From: Paraburkholderia bryophila
GTDB taxonomy: Bacteria > Pseudomonadota > Gammaproteobacteria > Burkholderiales > Burkholderiaceae
Assembly (NCBI RefSeq): GCF_013409255.1
Contig: NZ_JACCAS010000001.1
Location: forward strand, 1,364,001 to 1,428,000
Direction: 5' to 3'
DNA: 64,000 nt
Shown here one piece after another: positions 1 through 8,514 of this stretch (the first letter of the stretch is position 1; every line of letters starts with the position of its first letter). The notes under the pieces are model-generated. The model had not been told where the DNA came from, did no database searches, and worked only from the letters and a program-made list of their open reading frames with translations. Position numbers and translations under genes: made by a program.

Positions 1-2099
1 CAGTCGTTCGTGTAGACGTTCTCATCCTGGTTCGGCGCATAAACCTGATAGGCGCCCGGCCCTTTGTCGACGCCGATCGGCGCGATATTGGTCCAACTGT
101 TGGCCGACTTCGTGATGACGGTGTCGCCGCCGTTGAAGTTATAGACGCCGGCCTCATACACCTTGCGCACGACGAACGCGGGCGGCTGGCAATCGCCGGA
201 CCATTGCAGCACCACGGTCTTCTTGCCGGGCGGCGCAAGACGCGAATTGATGTAGTCGATCGAACCGGTGATCTCACGGTCGATATTGAATTTATACCCC
301 GGAATATTCAGCGAAAACGCCGCATCGCCGCCCCCAACATCCACCTGGGCGCCGGTCTTGTTGTCGACATGTTCCCATTGGAAAGGATGCGAATACGTGT
401 GCGTGCCGATCTCGACGTTCGGCAGCGCGAACATCTTGCGGGCGATCTCTTCGAGGCGCGGCGAAATATCCGCATGCAATCCCTTCGCGCCAACCTCGCC
501 TTCAATGACCGACAGCGTCATCGGCACCTTATAGCGGCTGAAAATCTGCTGGTAGAGCGCCTCGCCCGAATAATCGGGACCGGGGAATTCGGCGCGCGAC
601 GCAAAGCCGTCGCCGTCGACATGCGACATGAACAGGCGGCGGCCGTTCTCGGTCGTGACGCTCGGCGACGGAAGGTCTTGCAGATGCAGCGCGGCTTTCA
701 TGAACGCCATTGGCTGAATCGCCCAGCGTTCCTGCTCGATGCTGTCGAGCGAGGCCACGGTGTAAGGGCTCAGTGCGTAACCGCCCCACGGTGTGAGCGC
801 GATCTGGTCGACCAGCACGCCATTGGCCGAGATGCGCAGCAGCGACTGGCTGCGCGGTCCGACGCGCACACCCAGCAAATCGCGCGGCTCGGGTTTCGGA
901 TTGATTTCGAAGCCGACCATGGGATCGCTCTTGACCACCGAGACCGGCGCGGTCAGCGTGCCGCTCACGTCTTGCAGATCGAGCGCCGCGCCGCCCGAAC
1001 CGGCAGCGTCGAAACCGAACTGGCCGAGAAACGCGATTGGCACATGGTCCGCCATACGCGCGGCGACCCAGCGTTGCCAGGCTTCGGGATCGGGCGCCGC
1101 GCCGCGCTGGATCCACGCGACCACGCCGGCATAACGATCCGGCGAAATGGTGTCCGGCAGACGCGACGAGAAGTCGGCGTATTCGACGTCGTAGCCCATG
1201 TAATTGAGCGGCGTGGCCAGGTCGCGCACACCGGCGCTCAAGTCGAGCGGTTCTTTGGTGTCACGGTCCTGAACCACGAGAATCTTGCGCGGCATCACTT
1301 CGATCCTGCCGATGCCGACCACGTCGCGCCCCCGGCTGGTCACGTAAGGAACCATGCCGGCCGCGACCACGCGAGCCGCGGTTTCGCGGGCGCACTGACG
1401 GTCGTTGCGCGCGCAGTACTCGACCGACACGACCGGCACGCCGGTCTGCTGGGTGAAGGCGCGGGCCTTCGCCAGGCGATCCGCGCGTTGCGCTTCAGGC
1501 ACCTCGAGCGGGCGGCCGCTATCGTCCAGTCCGCGGACTAGCGAGTCCCCGACCACCGCGTACAGCGATTTCGCATACGGCAGCGCGGCCTGCGTGACAT
1601 CGGCGCCACCAGCGACCAGCCGTGCATCCGGATGCGTCTCACGAATGCGCGCGGCCGCGGCGATGGCGACCGGCGTCTCGAGCAGGAATCCACGATAGCC
1701 ACGCCGCCAGAGCGGCTCGACCTGACGGGCGATAAAAGCTTCGGATGACTCACCGGGCTCGCCGGCCGTAGTGCGCGCGATCCACGTGGTATGACGCAGC
1801 GGATGAGCCAGCGGCTCGAAACCGGTGGCGGGGTCGACCACGACGGCATCGAATGCCTGCAGTTCGCCGACCGGCGGATTGGCCGCGTAGAAGAAAGCGA
1901 GATTCGGCGGGGCCGTGGCAACGCCAGCGGCGGCCGATGCCGACGACAAAGGCGCGGCCTGGAGGTGAACGCCAAGCGGGGCAACGGCGCTCGAGCCAAG
2001 TAGCACTGCAATCAAGGTACGCCGGAGAAACCGTTCGCCGGTTCGTTCAGCTACCTTGCGAGAATTCCCGCCGGCCCGTGTCCCGGTCCGCTTCTTCAT
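1..2099 (-). CDS. pelA: PelA-like bifunctional glycoside hydrolase/polysaccharide deacetylase (partial, N-terminal 699 codons)
   Basis: The gene runs leftwards off the window edge: 699 full codons are open from ATG 2099-2097. A basic N-terminus and a hydrophobic stretch (about residues 28-45) look like an export signal. A GH114-type hydrolase domain begins near residue 67 (FFYAANPP). A deacetylase domain carries SHVDGDG (492-498) and HTYSH (567-571). The Asp497-His567 spacing of 70 residues equals that between Asp530 and His600 of Pseudomonas aeruginosa PelA, so the metal-binding Asp/His/His set is intact. PelA trims and deacetylates the Pel polysaccharide in the periplasm; that role here is inferred from homology. 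The other pel genes, if present, lie left of the window. The long upstream gap contains a perfect 8-bp hairpin at 2218-2236. Confidence 0.87.
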   Translation of the reverse strand, partial: MKKRTGTRAGGNSRKVAERTGERFLRRTLIAVLLGSSAVAPLGVHLQAAPLSSASAAAGVATAPPNLAFFYAANPPVGELQAFDAVVVDPATGFEPLAHPLRHTTWIARTTAGEPGESSEAFIARQVEPLWRRGYRGFLLETPVAIAAAARIRETHPDARLVAGGADVTQAALPYAKSLYAVVGDSLVRGLDDSGRPLEVPEAQRADRLAKARAFTQQTGVPVVSVEYCARNDRQCARETAARVVAAGMVPYVTSRGRDVVGIGRIEVMPRKILVVQDRDTKEPLDLSAGVRDLATPLNYMGYDVEYADFSSRLPDTISPDRYAGVVAWIQRGAAPDPEAWQRWVAARMADHVPIAFLGQFGFDAAGSGGAALDLQDVSGTLTAPVSVVKSDPMVGFEINPKPEPRDLLGVRVGPRSQSLLRISANGVLVDQIALTPWGGYALSPYTVASLDSIEQERWAIQPMAFMKAALHLQDLPSPSVTTENGRRLFMSHVDGDGFASRAEFPGPDYSGEALYQQIFSRYKVPMTLSVIEGEVGAKGLHADISPRLEEIARKMFALPNVEIGTHTYSHPFQWEHVDNKTGAQVDVGGGDAAFSLNIPGYKFNIDREITGSIDYINSRLAPPGKKTVVLQWSGDCQPPAFVVRKVYEAGVYNFNGGDTVITKSANSWTNIAPIGVDKGPGAYQVYAPNQDENVYTND

Positions 2100-2821
2100 A
2101 GCCAAAATCTTTTCCCCGTTCTCTGCTGACTGAACACGAGCGGCGATATCTCCACAGGGAGAAAATTCCGCTTGCTGATTTTTGAGCCGGCCTGTTTGGC
2201 ATTAATTACGCAACCCAATCCGGCGTTGCGCCGGATGCGAAACCGGCCTGTGTTTGTTTCTTGTTAAGGCCGTGGAAGATAGCACATGACTTGAGTCGTC
2301 TCAAGCTGGCTTCAGCCATTGTTGACATCCACGCGGCTGAATACAACGCAATGCATCTGCTTGAATCTCAAGGCAAACGATTGCGTGGCAAATCCTCTGT
2401 CTGGTAAAGCCTGGCTTGATGTGTTGGGAATACGCCGCACTCAAACCCGAGTCACCATGAACACGCTCAAATCATCTGATCAATAATTGGGTAAAACTGC
2501 ACCACCGTTCTTTTTTCAAATAACCTTTCGCGATTTTTTTACATCCTTTTGCAAAAAGCCAATTCGCCTCGATTTGCAAAAGGCGAACTTTCCCCAATGC
2601 CGACCCCGGCAAGTAATAAACCGTAATACCAGACGAAAATCGATTTCATCCATCGCGCGCGCCAACTCGGAAGAAAAAATGCCGCTGGATCGGGAAGACC
2701 CTGGTCTCAGCCGCTCCGCCACGGCCGACGGCGGGTCCGCGGACGCGATCGGAGCGGCGGCATCGTATGCGCGATGATTTATCGGCCGAGCCCCTAAAGG
2801 AATCGGCGGCATTGCCGTTAG
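2100..2821. other. Long divergent intergenic region without a convincing gene
   Basis: About 720 bases separate pelA from the riboswitch leader of the next gene. It is much AT-richer than its surroundings around 2480-2660 and should hold promoters for both directions. A TTGACA hexamer lies at 2322-2327 but has no good -10 partner. Short open frames here have no coding character. Confidence 0.6.
2218..2236. promoter_or_regulatory. Perfect hairpin in the pelA upstream region
   Basis: ATCCGGCG (2218-2225) and CGCCGGAT (2229-2236) form an 8-bp perfect stem with a 3-base loop, about 120 bases upstream of the pelA start. It could be a leader-RNA structure or a protein-binding palindrome. I could not fit it to a known riboswitch. 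Confidence 0.4.
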
Positions 2822-2896
2822 CGCAGTTGGCAAACCCGGAGTGATCCGGCGACGCAAAACTATAGGGACTCCCTTGGGGAGTTTGCCAGTTGCCCG
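2822..2896 (+). promoter_or_regulatory. Cyclic-di-GMP-I (GEMM-I) riboswitch
   Basis: The leader shows the GEMM-I layout. GGCAA (2829-2833) pairs with TTGCC (2890-2894) as P1. CCGGA-GTGA-TCCGG (2836-2849) is a hairpin capped by a GNRA tetraloop. The conserved GACGCAAA follows at 2851-2858, then the second arm with GTTTGCCAGTTGCC at 2881-2894. Just downstream, hairpin 2893-2912 (CCCGCCG/CGGCGGG) overlaps the 3' strand of P1, so the two cannot form together; this may be the switching platform. A second hairpin (2924-2940) sits 4 bases before the AGGAGG ribosome site. No U-run follows, which points to control of translation rather than termination. The motif match is seen; the switching mechanism is inferred. 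Confidence 0.9.
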
Positions 2897-2940
2897 CCGT
2901 AACCGCGGCGGGCCAATCGACAACGGTCTTCGCCAGACCG
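2893..2940 (+). promoter_or_regulatory. Two consecutive leader hairpins, candidate riboswitch expression platform
   Basis: CCCGCCG (2893-2899) pairs with CGGCGGG (2906-2912), and CGGTCT (2924-2929) pairs with AGACCG (2935-2940). The first stem competes with riboswitch P1, and the second ends just upstream of the AGGAGG at 2945-2950. Confidence 0.55.
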
Positions 2941-2954
2941 GGTCAGGAGGCGAG

Positions 2955-3815
2955 ATGAAAAAAATCCAGGGGTTGGGCACGCTCGGCGTTGCGGTTCAGG
3001 AATCCAACGAAACGAACCGCCGCACGACACACGTCGGCAAAGCGCTGAAACGGGCCACGCTGATGGCCTGCCTGGTAACCGGTTGTCTGCACGGCACGGC
3101 ATTCGCGGGCACCACCGCCGCGCTCGCTCTGGTGGTGCCTTCCTACTTCAACGCGACAAAAAGCGTGGCCGACTGGAACAGCATGGTCACCTCGGCTCAC
3201 CAGGTATCGACCACCGCCATCCTGAATCCGGACAACGGCCCCGGCGCCACCACGGACCCGAACTACGCGGCGGCGACGGCCAAGGTTCGCGCGGCGGGCG
3301 GCAAGGTGGTCGGCTATGTGCACACGTCGTATGGCAAGCGCTCGCTCTCCGCGGTCGTGGCCGATATCAATGCGTATGTCGCGCTTTACAAGGTCGACGG
3401 CTTCTTTATCGACGAGATGTCGAACGACAGCAAAATCGCTCACATCCAGTACTACCAGTCGCTGTACAACTACATCAAAGGCCTGAACGCGACCTACTCG
3501 GTGACCGCCAATCCGGGCACCAACATTCCGGAGCTTTACGCGAGCTTGCCGACGGCGGACACGTTCGTCGTTTTCGAAAGCACCGCCAAGGCTTACGCGA
3601 AATACGAGCCGTTGAGCTGGCAGGCGGCGTATCCGAAGACCCGCTTCATCCACATGGTGTATAGCGCGACGGCCGCGCAAATGCCGGGCATCGTGCAATA
3701 CGCGAGCACGCACGGCGCGGGCGGCGTGTACGTGACCTCGCTGGGCGGCTCCAATCCTTATAAGGCCTTGCCGCCCTACTGGAGCGCCGAAGTCACGAAC
3801 GCCATCGCGCCGTGA
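2955..3815 (+). CDS. Secreted spherulin-4 / GH114-GH135-like glycan hydrolase
   Basis: 286 aa from ATG 2955, chosen because AGGAGG (2945-2950) lies at ideal distance. A long basic n-region leads to a hydrophobic stretch ending AFA-G, a possible signal peptidase I site. LVTGC within it also resembles a lipobox, so a lipoprotein is possible. The mature part starts ALALVVPSYF and contains GKVVGYVHTSYG and DGFFIDEMSND, the strand and acidic motifs of the spherulin-4/polygalactosaminidase family, whose members cleave galactosamine-containing polysaccharides. Its position beside pelA and its c-di-GMP riboswitch fit a role in exopolysaccharide or biofilm matrix turnover (inference). Confidence 0.83.
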   Translation: MKKIQGLGTLGVAVQESNETNRRTTHVGKALKRATLMACLVTGCLHGTAFAGTTAALALVVPSYFNATKSVADWNSMVTSAHQVSTTAILNPDNGPGATTDPNYAAATAKVRAAGGKVVGYVHTSYGKRSLSAVVADINAYVALYKVDGFFIDEMSNDSKIAHIQYYQSLYNYIKGLNATYSVTANPGTNIPELYASLPTADTFVVFESTAKAYAKYEPLSWQAAYPKTRFIHMVYSATAAQMPGIVQYASTHGAGGVYVTSLGGSNPYKALPPYWSAEVTNAIAP

Positions 3816-3851
3816 GGATGCGAGCAGCAGGTCGATATCTTGCCGCGCGAG

Positions 3852-4703
3852 CTAGAACACGCCCATCAGCCCGGACAACTGCGAGACGTATTCTCCATAG
3901 CGCGGATCGCTCTTGACCTGCTCTGGTTGGCGCGGTCGCGGCAAATCGATCCTGACGTCATGGATCACGCGCCCCGGCCGCTCCGACATGACCAATACCC
4001 GGTCCGACAGAAACACCGCCTCGTGGATGCTGTGCGTGACCAGCAACACCGTCAGCGTGCTCTGCTGCCAGATTCTCAGCAGCTCGACATTCAGGCGGTC
4101 GCGAGTCAGCGCATCCAACGCGCCGAACGGTTCGTCCATCAGCATCACGCGCGGCTGCAGCAGCAGAATCTGGCCGATCGCGGCGCGCTGCCGCATGCCG
4201 CCCGACAACTCGTGCGGATAGCGGTCGGCGAAGGCCGTTAGACCCAGCGTCTCCAGCAGCGCGGGCAAGCGTGCTTCGACCTGCGCGCGCGGCAGATCGC
4301 GCAGCTTCGCGCCGAGCCGGATATTGGCCCCGACCGTCAGCCACGGCAGCAGATTGCTGGTCTGAAACACCACGCCGATATCCGGCACCGGTTTGCCGAT
4401 CGGCTCGTCGCCGAGCAGAATCCGGCCGGCGTCGCACGGCACGAGGCCCGCCACCATGCGCAGTAACGTGCTCTTGCCGCAGCCGCTCGGGCCGAGGATC
4501 GACACGAACTCGCCCTGGCGAATCTGCATCGAGACTTCGTCGAGCGCGCTGAAGGCCTGCGCGCCGCCGCGCGCGGCGAAGCGCTTGCCCACCTGCTCCA
4601 CCGCGATCAGCGCGGGCGCCGTGCCGTCGCGCGGCAACGGTTGAACCGACGTGCCGCTTGCCGGGGCGCGCTCCACGATACGCAACTTGTCGACCATCGC
4701 CAT
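3852..4703 (-). CDS. ABC transporter ATP-binding protein, nitrate/sulfonate/taurine (SsuB/TauB) type
   Basis: 283 aa. Walker A GPSGCGKST (71-79), Q-loop region, signature LSGGM (166-170) and Walker B VMLMDE (186-191), with LVTHS for the switch His. It energises import with the permease directly upstream in the same transcript. The ATG (4703-4701) overlaps the permease stop as TGATG, so the two are translationally coupled; a second in-frame ATG lies at 4697. It is the last gene of the leftward operon that begins at 8249. The substrate cannot be read from the ATPase. Confidence 0.9.
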   Translation of the reverse strand: MAMVDKLRIVERAPASGTSVQPLPRDGTAPALIAVEQVGKRFAARGGAQAFSALDEVSMQIRQGEFVSILGPSGCGKSTLLRMVAGLVPCDAGRILLGDEPIGKPVPDIGVVFQTSNLLPWLTVGANIRLGAKLRDLPRAQVEARLPALLETLGLTAFADRYPHELSGGMRQRAAIGQILLLQPRVMLMDEPFGALDALTRDRLNVELLRIWQQSTLTVLLVTHSIHEAVFLSDRVLVMSERPGRVIHDVRIDLPRPRQPEQVKSDPRYGEYVSQLSGLMGVF

Positions 4704-5446
4704 CAGACTGTCACTCCTCTCCACCACACGCCGCGCGACACCAGTTCGACGGCCCAGTAAAACAGCATGGCCAGCCCGGTCACCATCAGGATCGCCGCGA
4801 ACGACAACGCCGTCTGCGCATTCGACGTCGCGAATACGATCAGGTGGCCGAGCCCCGACTCCGAGCCGATGAATTCGCCGACGATCGCACCGATCACCGC
4901 CAGCGGCATCGCGATCTTCAACCCGTCGATCAACGCCGGCAGCGCGGCCGGCAAGCGCAAGTGCCAGAAGGTCTTCGCCGGCGACGCGCCGAGCGCGCGG
5001 AAATGCTCGTCGAGATTGCGCGGCACACCGGCGAGTCCGCCCATCGTCGCGATCACGATCGGGAAGAACGCGAACAGCACGGCCGCCGCCAGCTTCGACG
5101 CGAAGCCATAGCCGAACCAGACGATCAGCAACGGCGCGAGCGCGATCTTCGGCATGCTTTGCAACGCGGTGACAAGCGGAAACAAAGTGCGCCGCGCGAT
5201 GCTCGACATGCTGGCGAGCAGACCGATCGCGAGACCGCCGACCAGCGCCAGCGCGAAACCGGCGAGCACCTCCCAGGCGGTCGCGAGCGTGTCCGACAGC
5301 AACTGCCCGCGCATTTCCCAACCGGCCGCGAACACTTGCGAGAGCGCCGGCAGCACGTAGTCGCGCGTGCCGGTCCAGCGCACGCCGAATTCCCAGATCA
5401 GGCCAATCACGACCCAGAACGAGACGGTTTCGATCAATCGCTTCAT
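4703..5446 (-). CDS. ABC transporter permease, SsuC/TauC type
   Basis: 247 aa from ATG 5446 (MKRLIETVSFWVV). About six membrane segments, with the cytoplasmic coupling EAA-like loop at RALGASPAKTFWHLRLP. It forms the membrane channel with the ATPase downstream, and the substrate-binding protein lies two genes upstream. The start is chosen because an extended hydrophobic N-terminus begins here; upstream in-frame sequence is the C-terminal coding region of the VOC gene in another frame and beyond. Confidence 0.87.
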   Translation of the reverse strand: MKRLIETVSFWVVIGLIWEFGVRWTGTRDYVLPALSQVFAAGWEMRGQLLSDTLATAWEVLAGFALALVGGLAIGLLASMSSIARRTLFPLVTALQSMPKIALAPLLIVWFGYGFASKLAAAVLFAFFPIVIATMGGLAGVPRNLDEHFRALGASPAKTFWHLRLPAALPALIDGLKIAMPLAVIGAIVGEFIGSESGLGHLIVFATSNAQTALSFAAILMVTGLAMLFYWAVELVSRGVWWRGVTV

Positions 5447-5468
5447 GAGGGTTCCGAAGGGTGTCGAA

Positions 5469-6122
5469 TTACGGACGAGCGGACGGATCGCGCGATGCGG
5501 GGTCGCTGGAGGGCTCGCCGGTGGGGTCCGACGAGGCCGCTTCTTGCGCTGCCGTTTGCGCCGACACCTGCGCCGACGCCGACGCCTGCGCCTGCTTCTG
5601 CGCCACCAGATGCGGCGGCGGCGGTACGACGAAACGCTCGAAGCGATACTGATCGAACGACTCGATCGTGCGCTCCCACACTTGCGGTTCGTGCGCGTCG
5701 CGCTCACCGATCTGCGTCATCTCGCAGTACACCTCGACGTTATTACCGTCCGGATCCTTGAACACGAGGAACAGGTTATTGCCCGGACCATGCCGGCCGA
5801 TGCCGCGCACGATCTCCACGCCATGCTCCTGCAGCACCTTCACCGAGCGCTCCATTTCCTCGTAGCTGTCGATCAGATACGAGAAGTGCTCCAGACCCGG
5901 TCGCGAGTAACGCGGCAGATCGTCGAAGTCGGTGGAATCTTTCGGTAGCTGGGCGAGCGCGAGATCGTGATGATCGCTGCCGGCGCGCAGAAACACCATC
6001 TGATCACCGATCCAGTCGGACACTTTGAGGCCCAGCACGTCGGTATAAAACCGCGCGGACTTCTGAATGTCGCGCACCATCAGCACCATGTGTCCAAGTC
6101 GCTTCGGACGCAAACTGTTCAT
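5469..6122 (-). CDS. VOC family protein, extradiol-dioxygenase-like
   Basis: 217 aa, ATG 6122 with GGAGACAGG upstream. The vicinal-oxygen-chelate fold spans residues 6-140, with a likely metal triad His11, His79 and Glu130. That matches single-domain type I extradiol dioxygenases or glyoxalase-like enzymes. A C-terminal tail of about 65 residues (from 152) is rich in Gln, Ala, Ser, Pro and Asp, looks disordered and is unusual for the family. The gene sits between the binding protein and permease of an ABC importer, so it probably acts on the imported compound. Ring cleavage is a plausible but unproven function. Confidence 0.8.
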   Translation of the reverse strand: MNSLRPKRLGHMVLMVRDIQKSARFYTDVLGLKVSDWIGDQMVFLRAGSDHHDLALAQLPKDSTDFDDLPRYSRPGLEHFSYLIDSYEEMERSVKVLQEHGVEIVRGIGRHGPGNNLFLVFKDPDGNNVEVYCEMTQIGERDAHEPQVWERTIESFDQYRFERFVVPPPPHLVAQKQAQASASAQVSAQTAAQEAASSDPTGEPSSDPASRDPSARP

Positions 6123-6209
6123 TGCCTGTCTCCTCTTTGCCCACGCCGCGCGCAGGCTGGTTGGAGGGCGCGCCTCATACTTCGACGAGGCACACTCTCC
6201 CGATCGGGT

Positions 6210-7262
6210 TCATTCGACGAATCGGTTCGTATAAAGATCGGCCGCCTTCACCTTCGCGCCGGTACCGAACGCACGCGACACGAAAGCCGCCGTCGACTCC
6301 ATGCGCGCTGGACGCAGCCAGCCGGTCTTGTGGTCGGTCGGATCGTCGGTAATCAGGCCGTTGGTCTCGACGATCTGTTGCAGCAGGATCGTCTTGTCGA
6401 GCACCGGATACTGCGCGGCGATCGCATCCGCTGCTTCCTGCGGATGCTCGCGCATCAGCGCATAGCCGCGATAAGTCGCGGCGACGAAACGCTTGACCAC
6501 GTCGGGATGCTGGGCCACGAAGGTATCGGTGGTCACGAGGCCGTTACCCATCATATCCAGACCAAAATCCCGGTAGAACACGCGGCCGAGTTGCTGACCG
6601 GCGCGCTTCGCGAGCGCTGCCTGAACCGGCAGGCTCGCGCCCTCCCAACACTCCGACAGGTCGATTCGCTTTTGCAGCAGCGCCGTGTTGATGACCGCCG
6701 GGTCGAGGCGCACGGTCTTGATCGCGTCGGGTGCGAGGCCGTTCTGTTTGAGCCACGCCGGCATGATGTTCTGCACCGGCGACGCACCGCCGCCGCCGAG
6801 CGTCAGACCCGCCAGATCCTTCGGCGAATTCACCTTGAAGCCCGGCCGTTCGAGATAGCACATCGCCCCCGGCCAGCGCGTGTTAATCGCGCCGACCATC
6901 ACCGCATGGCCGCCATGCGCGCGGTTCAGCATCACGCTCACCGGATCGCCGTAGCCGAATTCGAACAGACCGCCATCCACTTCATTGACGGTGCGCTGGC
7001 CGCCGTAGCCGCGCATCACGCTGACGTCGAGCCCGGCCTCGCGGTAGTAGCCCTTCGATTGCGCGAGCAGAATGCCGCCGGTGCTGCCCTGCGGCAGCCA
7101 CGCGAGATTGACGCGCACGGCGTCGGCGGCCTGCGCCGGGGCGCTTGCGAAAAGCGCGACGGCAGCGAACGCTGCCGCGCTCGATGCAATACGCCACGCA
7201 GGCTGCCGCATGGCCCGCTGCATGATCCGCTGCAAAAACGCGCGCCCTATCCGCTGCAACAT
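6210..7262 (-). CDS. ABC transporter substrate-binding protein, NMT1/SsuA/THI5-like
   Basis: 350 aa from ATG 7262. A long n-region with a hydrophobic core ends APAQA-AD, a Sec signal for the periplasm; an in-frame ATG at MRQPAW could also start a shorter signal. The mature part has the NMT1/THI5-like fold (VRVNLAWLPQG..., GYYREAGLDV, ALFEFGYGDP-like segment). It delivers ligand to the permease and ATPase at 4703-5446 and 3852-4703. Family members bind sulfonates, pyrimidines or aromatic acids, so the ligand is open. Confidence 0.86.
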   Translation of the reverse strand: MLQRIGRAFLQRIMQRAMRQPAWRIASSAAAFAAVALFASAPAQAADAVRVNLAWLPQGSTGGILLAQSKGYYREAGLDVSVMRGYGGQRTVNEVDGGLFEFGYGDPVSVMLNRAHGGHAVMVGAINTRWPGAMCYLERPGFKVNSPKDLAGLTLGGGGASPVQNIMPAWLKQNGLAPDAIKTVRLDPAVINTALLQKRIDLSECWEGASLPVQAALAKRAGQQLGRVFYRDFGLDMMGNGLVTTDTFVAQHPDVVKRFVAATYRGYALMREHPQEAADAIAAQYPVLDKTILLQQIVETNGLITDDPTDHKTGWLRPARMESTAAFVSRAFGTGAKVKAADLYTNRFVE

Positions 7263-7319
7263 GTCGTGTCCCCGTCCCTGAGTGGAGTGAAAAAAGAAGC
7301 GCGGCAAGCGTGACGACGC

Positions 7320-8249
7320 TTAGCCCGCCACCAGCGGATTTTCAATCGAGCCGATGCCGTCGATCGATGCGACCATCACGTCGCCCGCCTTCAGATAAAT
7401 GCCGCGTCCCATGCCGACGCCGGTCGGCGTGCCCGTAGCGATCAGATCGCCGGGTTGCAGCGTGAGGATCGTCGATAAATATTCGATCTGCTCGGCGATG
7501 TTGAAAATCATCCCGGACGTATTGCCGTCCTGCATCATCTCGCCGTTCACCGCGAGGCGCATGCGCAGATTCTGCGGTTCCGCGATACACGCGCGCGGCA
7601 CGAACCACGGCCCGAGCGGACCAAAGGTATCGAAACTCTTGCCGCGAAACCAGTCGTGTTTGAACGGATAGTCGGTGCGCCGATTCAGGTCGCGCGCGCT
7701 GACGTCGTTCAGAATCGTGTAACCGGCGATGTAGTCGTACGCGTCCCGCTGCGCGATATGGCGGCCGGTTCTGCCGATCACCACCGCCAACTCGACCTCC
7801 CAGTCGACCCGCTCCGCGTGCGGCGGAATCACCACGTTGGCGAGCGTCGGCACCACGCTGGTTTCGGCCTTCATGAACATGTACGGCGTGCTTTCCTCGC
7901 GCGGCGCCAACTCCGTGCCCATCTCCAGCGCGTGCTCGTAATAGTTCGACGCCGCCGCGAAAATCCGCCGCGGCTGGTACGGCACGCACAACGTATGGCC
8001 AGTGAGCGGGGCGAGATCGAGCGTGCCGGCTTCGATCGCGCGGGCCGCGTTGCCGAACCGTTCGACGATCGCCGCGCCATCGTTTTCCCATCCGGCGATC
8101 AGGCTGCCGACATCGTCGATATCCGCACCGGACGCGTTCGACGCGCTTTGCTTCAACGCGGCCTGCGCGTCGTACAGCGCATCGCCGACCGCCAGACCAG
8201 TGGCGCGGCGGCCATTCGATTCATAAGTTGCGATACCAAACCAGGTCAC
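7320..8249 (-). CDS. Fumarylacetoacetate hydrolase family protein
   Basis: 309 aa from a GTG start at 8249 with GAGG 8 bases upstream. The C-terminal FAH fold has the metal ligands expected of the family: the acidic cluster WEVELAVVIGR (Glu151, Glu153) and ILNDVSARD (Asp182). Members hydrolyse or decarboxylate acyl-pyruvates and ring-fission products, or hydrate 2-oxo-enoates. It is the first gene of the leftward operon, so its product should act with the importer and VOC enzyme. The promoter region upstream holds three GTATAC-type sites shared with gntR. Confidence 0.88.
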   Translation of the reverse strand: MTWFGIATYESNGRRATGLAVGDALYDAQAALKQSASNASGADIDDVGSLIAGWENDGAAIVERFGNAARAIEAGTLDLAPLTGHTLCVPYQPRRIFAAASNYYEHALEMGTELAPREESTPYMFMKAETSVVPTLANVVIPPHAERVDWEVELAVVIGRTGRHIAQRDAYDYIAGYTILNDVSARDLNRRTDYPFKHDWFRGKSFDTFGPLGPWFVPRACIAEPQNLRMRLAVNGEMMQDGNTSGMIFNIAEQIEYLSTILTLQPGDLIATGTPTGVGMGRGIYLKAGDVMVASIDGIGSIENPLVAG

Positions 8250-8323
8250 GTGTTGCCTCGCTTTTTTGCGTTTGTAGGGAGTCAGTCAGTTGCCGAGGAC
8301 CTCATCAGTGCACTGAACATTTC

Positions 8324-8369
8324 GTATACATTCAGTCACTCATGTATTCTTATTAAAATCCTCGTATAC
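8324..8369. promoter_or_regulatory. Triple GTATAC operator between the FAH operon and gntR
   Basis: GTATAC at 8324-8329, the variant GTATTC at 8344-8349 and GTATAC at 8364-8369 are spaced exactly 20 bp, two helical turns, in a stretch that is AT-rich for this genome. GTATAC-centred palindromes are known operators of FCD-type GntR regulators (for example MdcY, ATTGTATACAAT). The adjacent gntR is therefore the likely binder and may autoregulate. Confidence 0.65.
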
Positions 8370-8514
8370 ACTTATCGGGGCGTGAACACGTTCGCGCGTA
8401 CACTGCATGGGCTTGCACAGGCCGGATATGCGCGGTGGCGATTGAGGCGGTTGGGTCGCTGGCGCATAATGAGGGCCACCTGCCCACGGTTTCGCTCAAC
8501 CCACGACCATCACG

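Noticed and set aside
204..1541. 445-codon plus-strand frame across the start of the window
   Set aside because: It lies antisense to the PelA-like gene, whose motifs and motif spacing are intact; the plus frame is Arg/His-rich without family features.
2322..2348. TTGACA-N15-TACAAC promoter in the pelA/spherulin gap
   Set aside because: The spacer is two bases short and the -10 is poor; too weak to annotate.
2487..2777. 96-codon frame in the pelA upstream region
   Set aside because: No ribosome site, biased composition and no similarity to a known protein; the region looks regulatory.
3852..5321. 489-codon frame suggesting a permease-ATPase fusion
   Set aside because: The upstream 200 codons are the permease gene in a wrong frame; the ATPase starts at 4703 with TGATG coupling.
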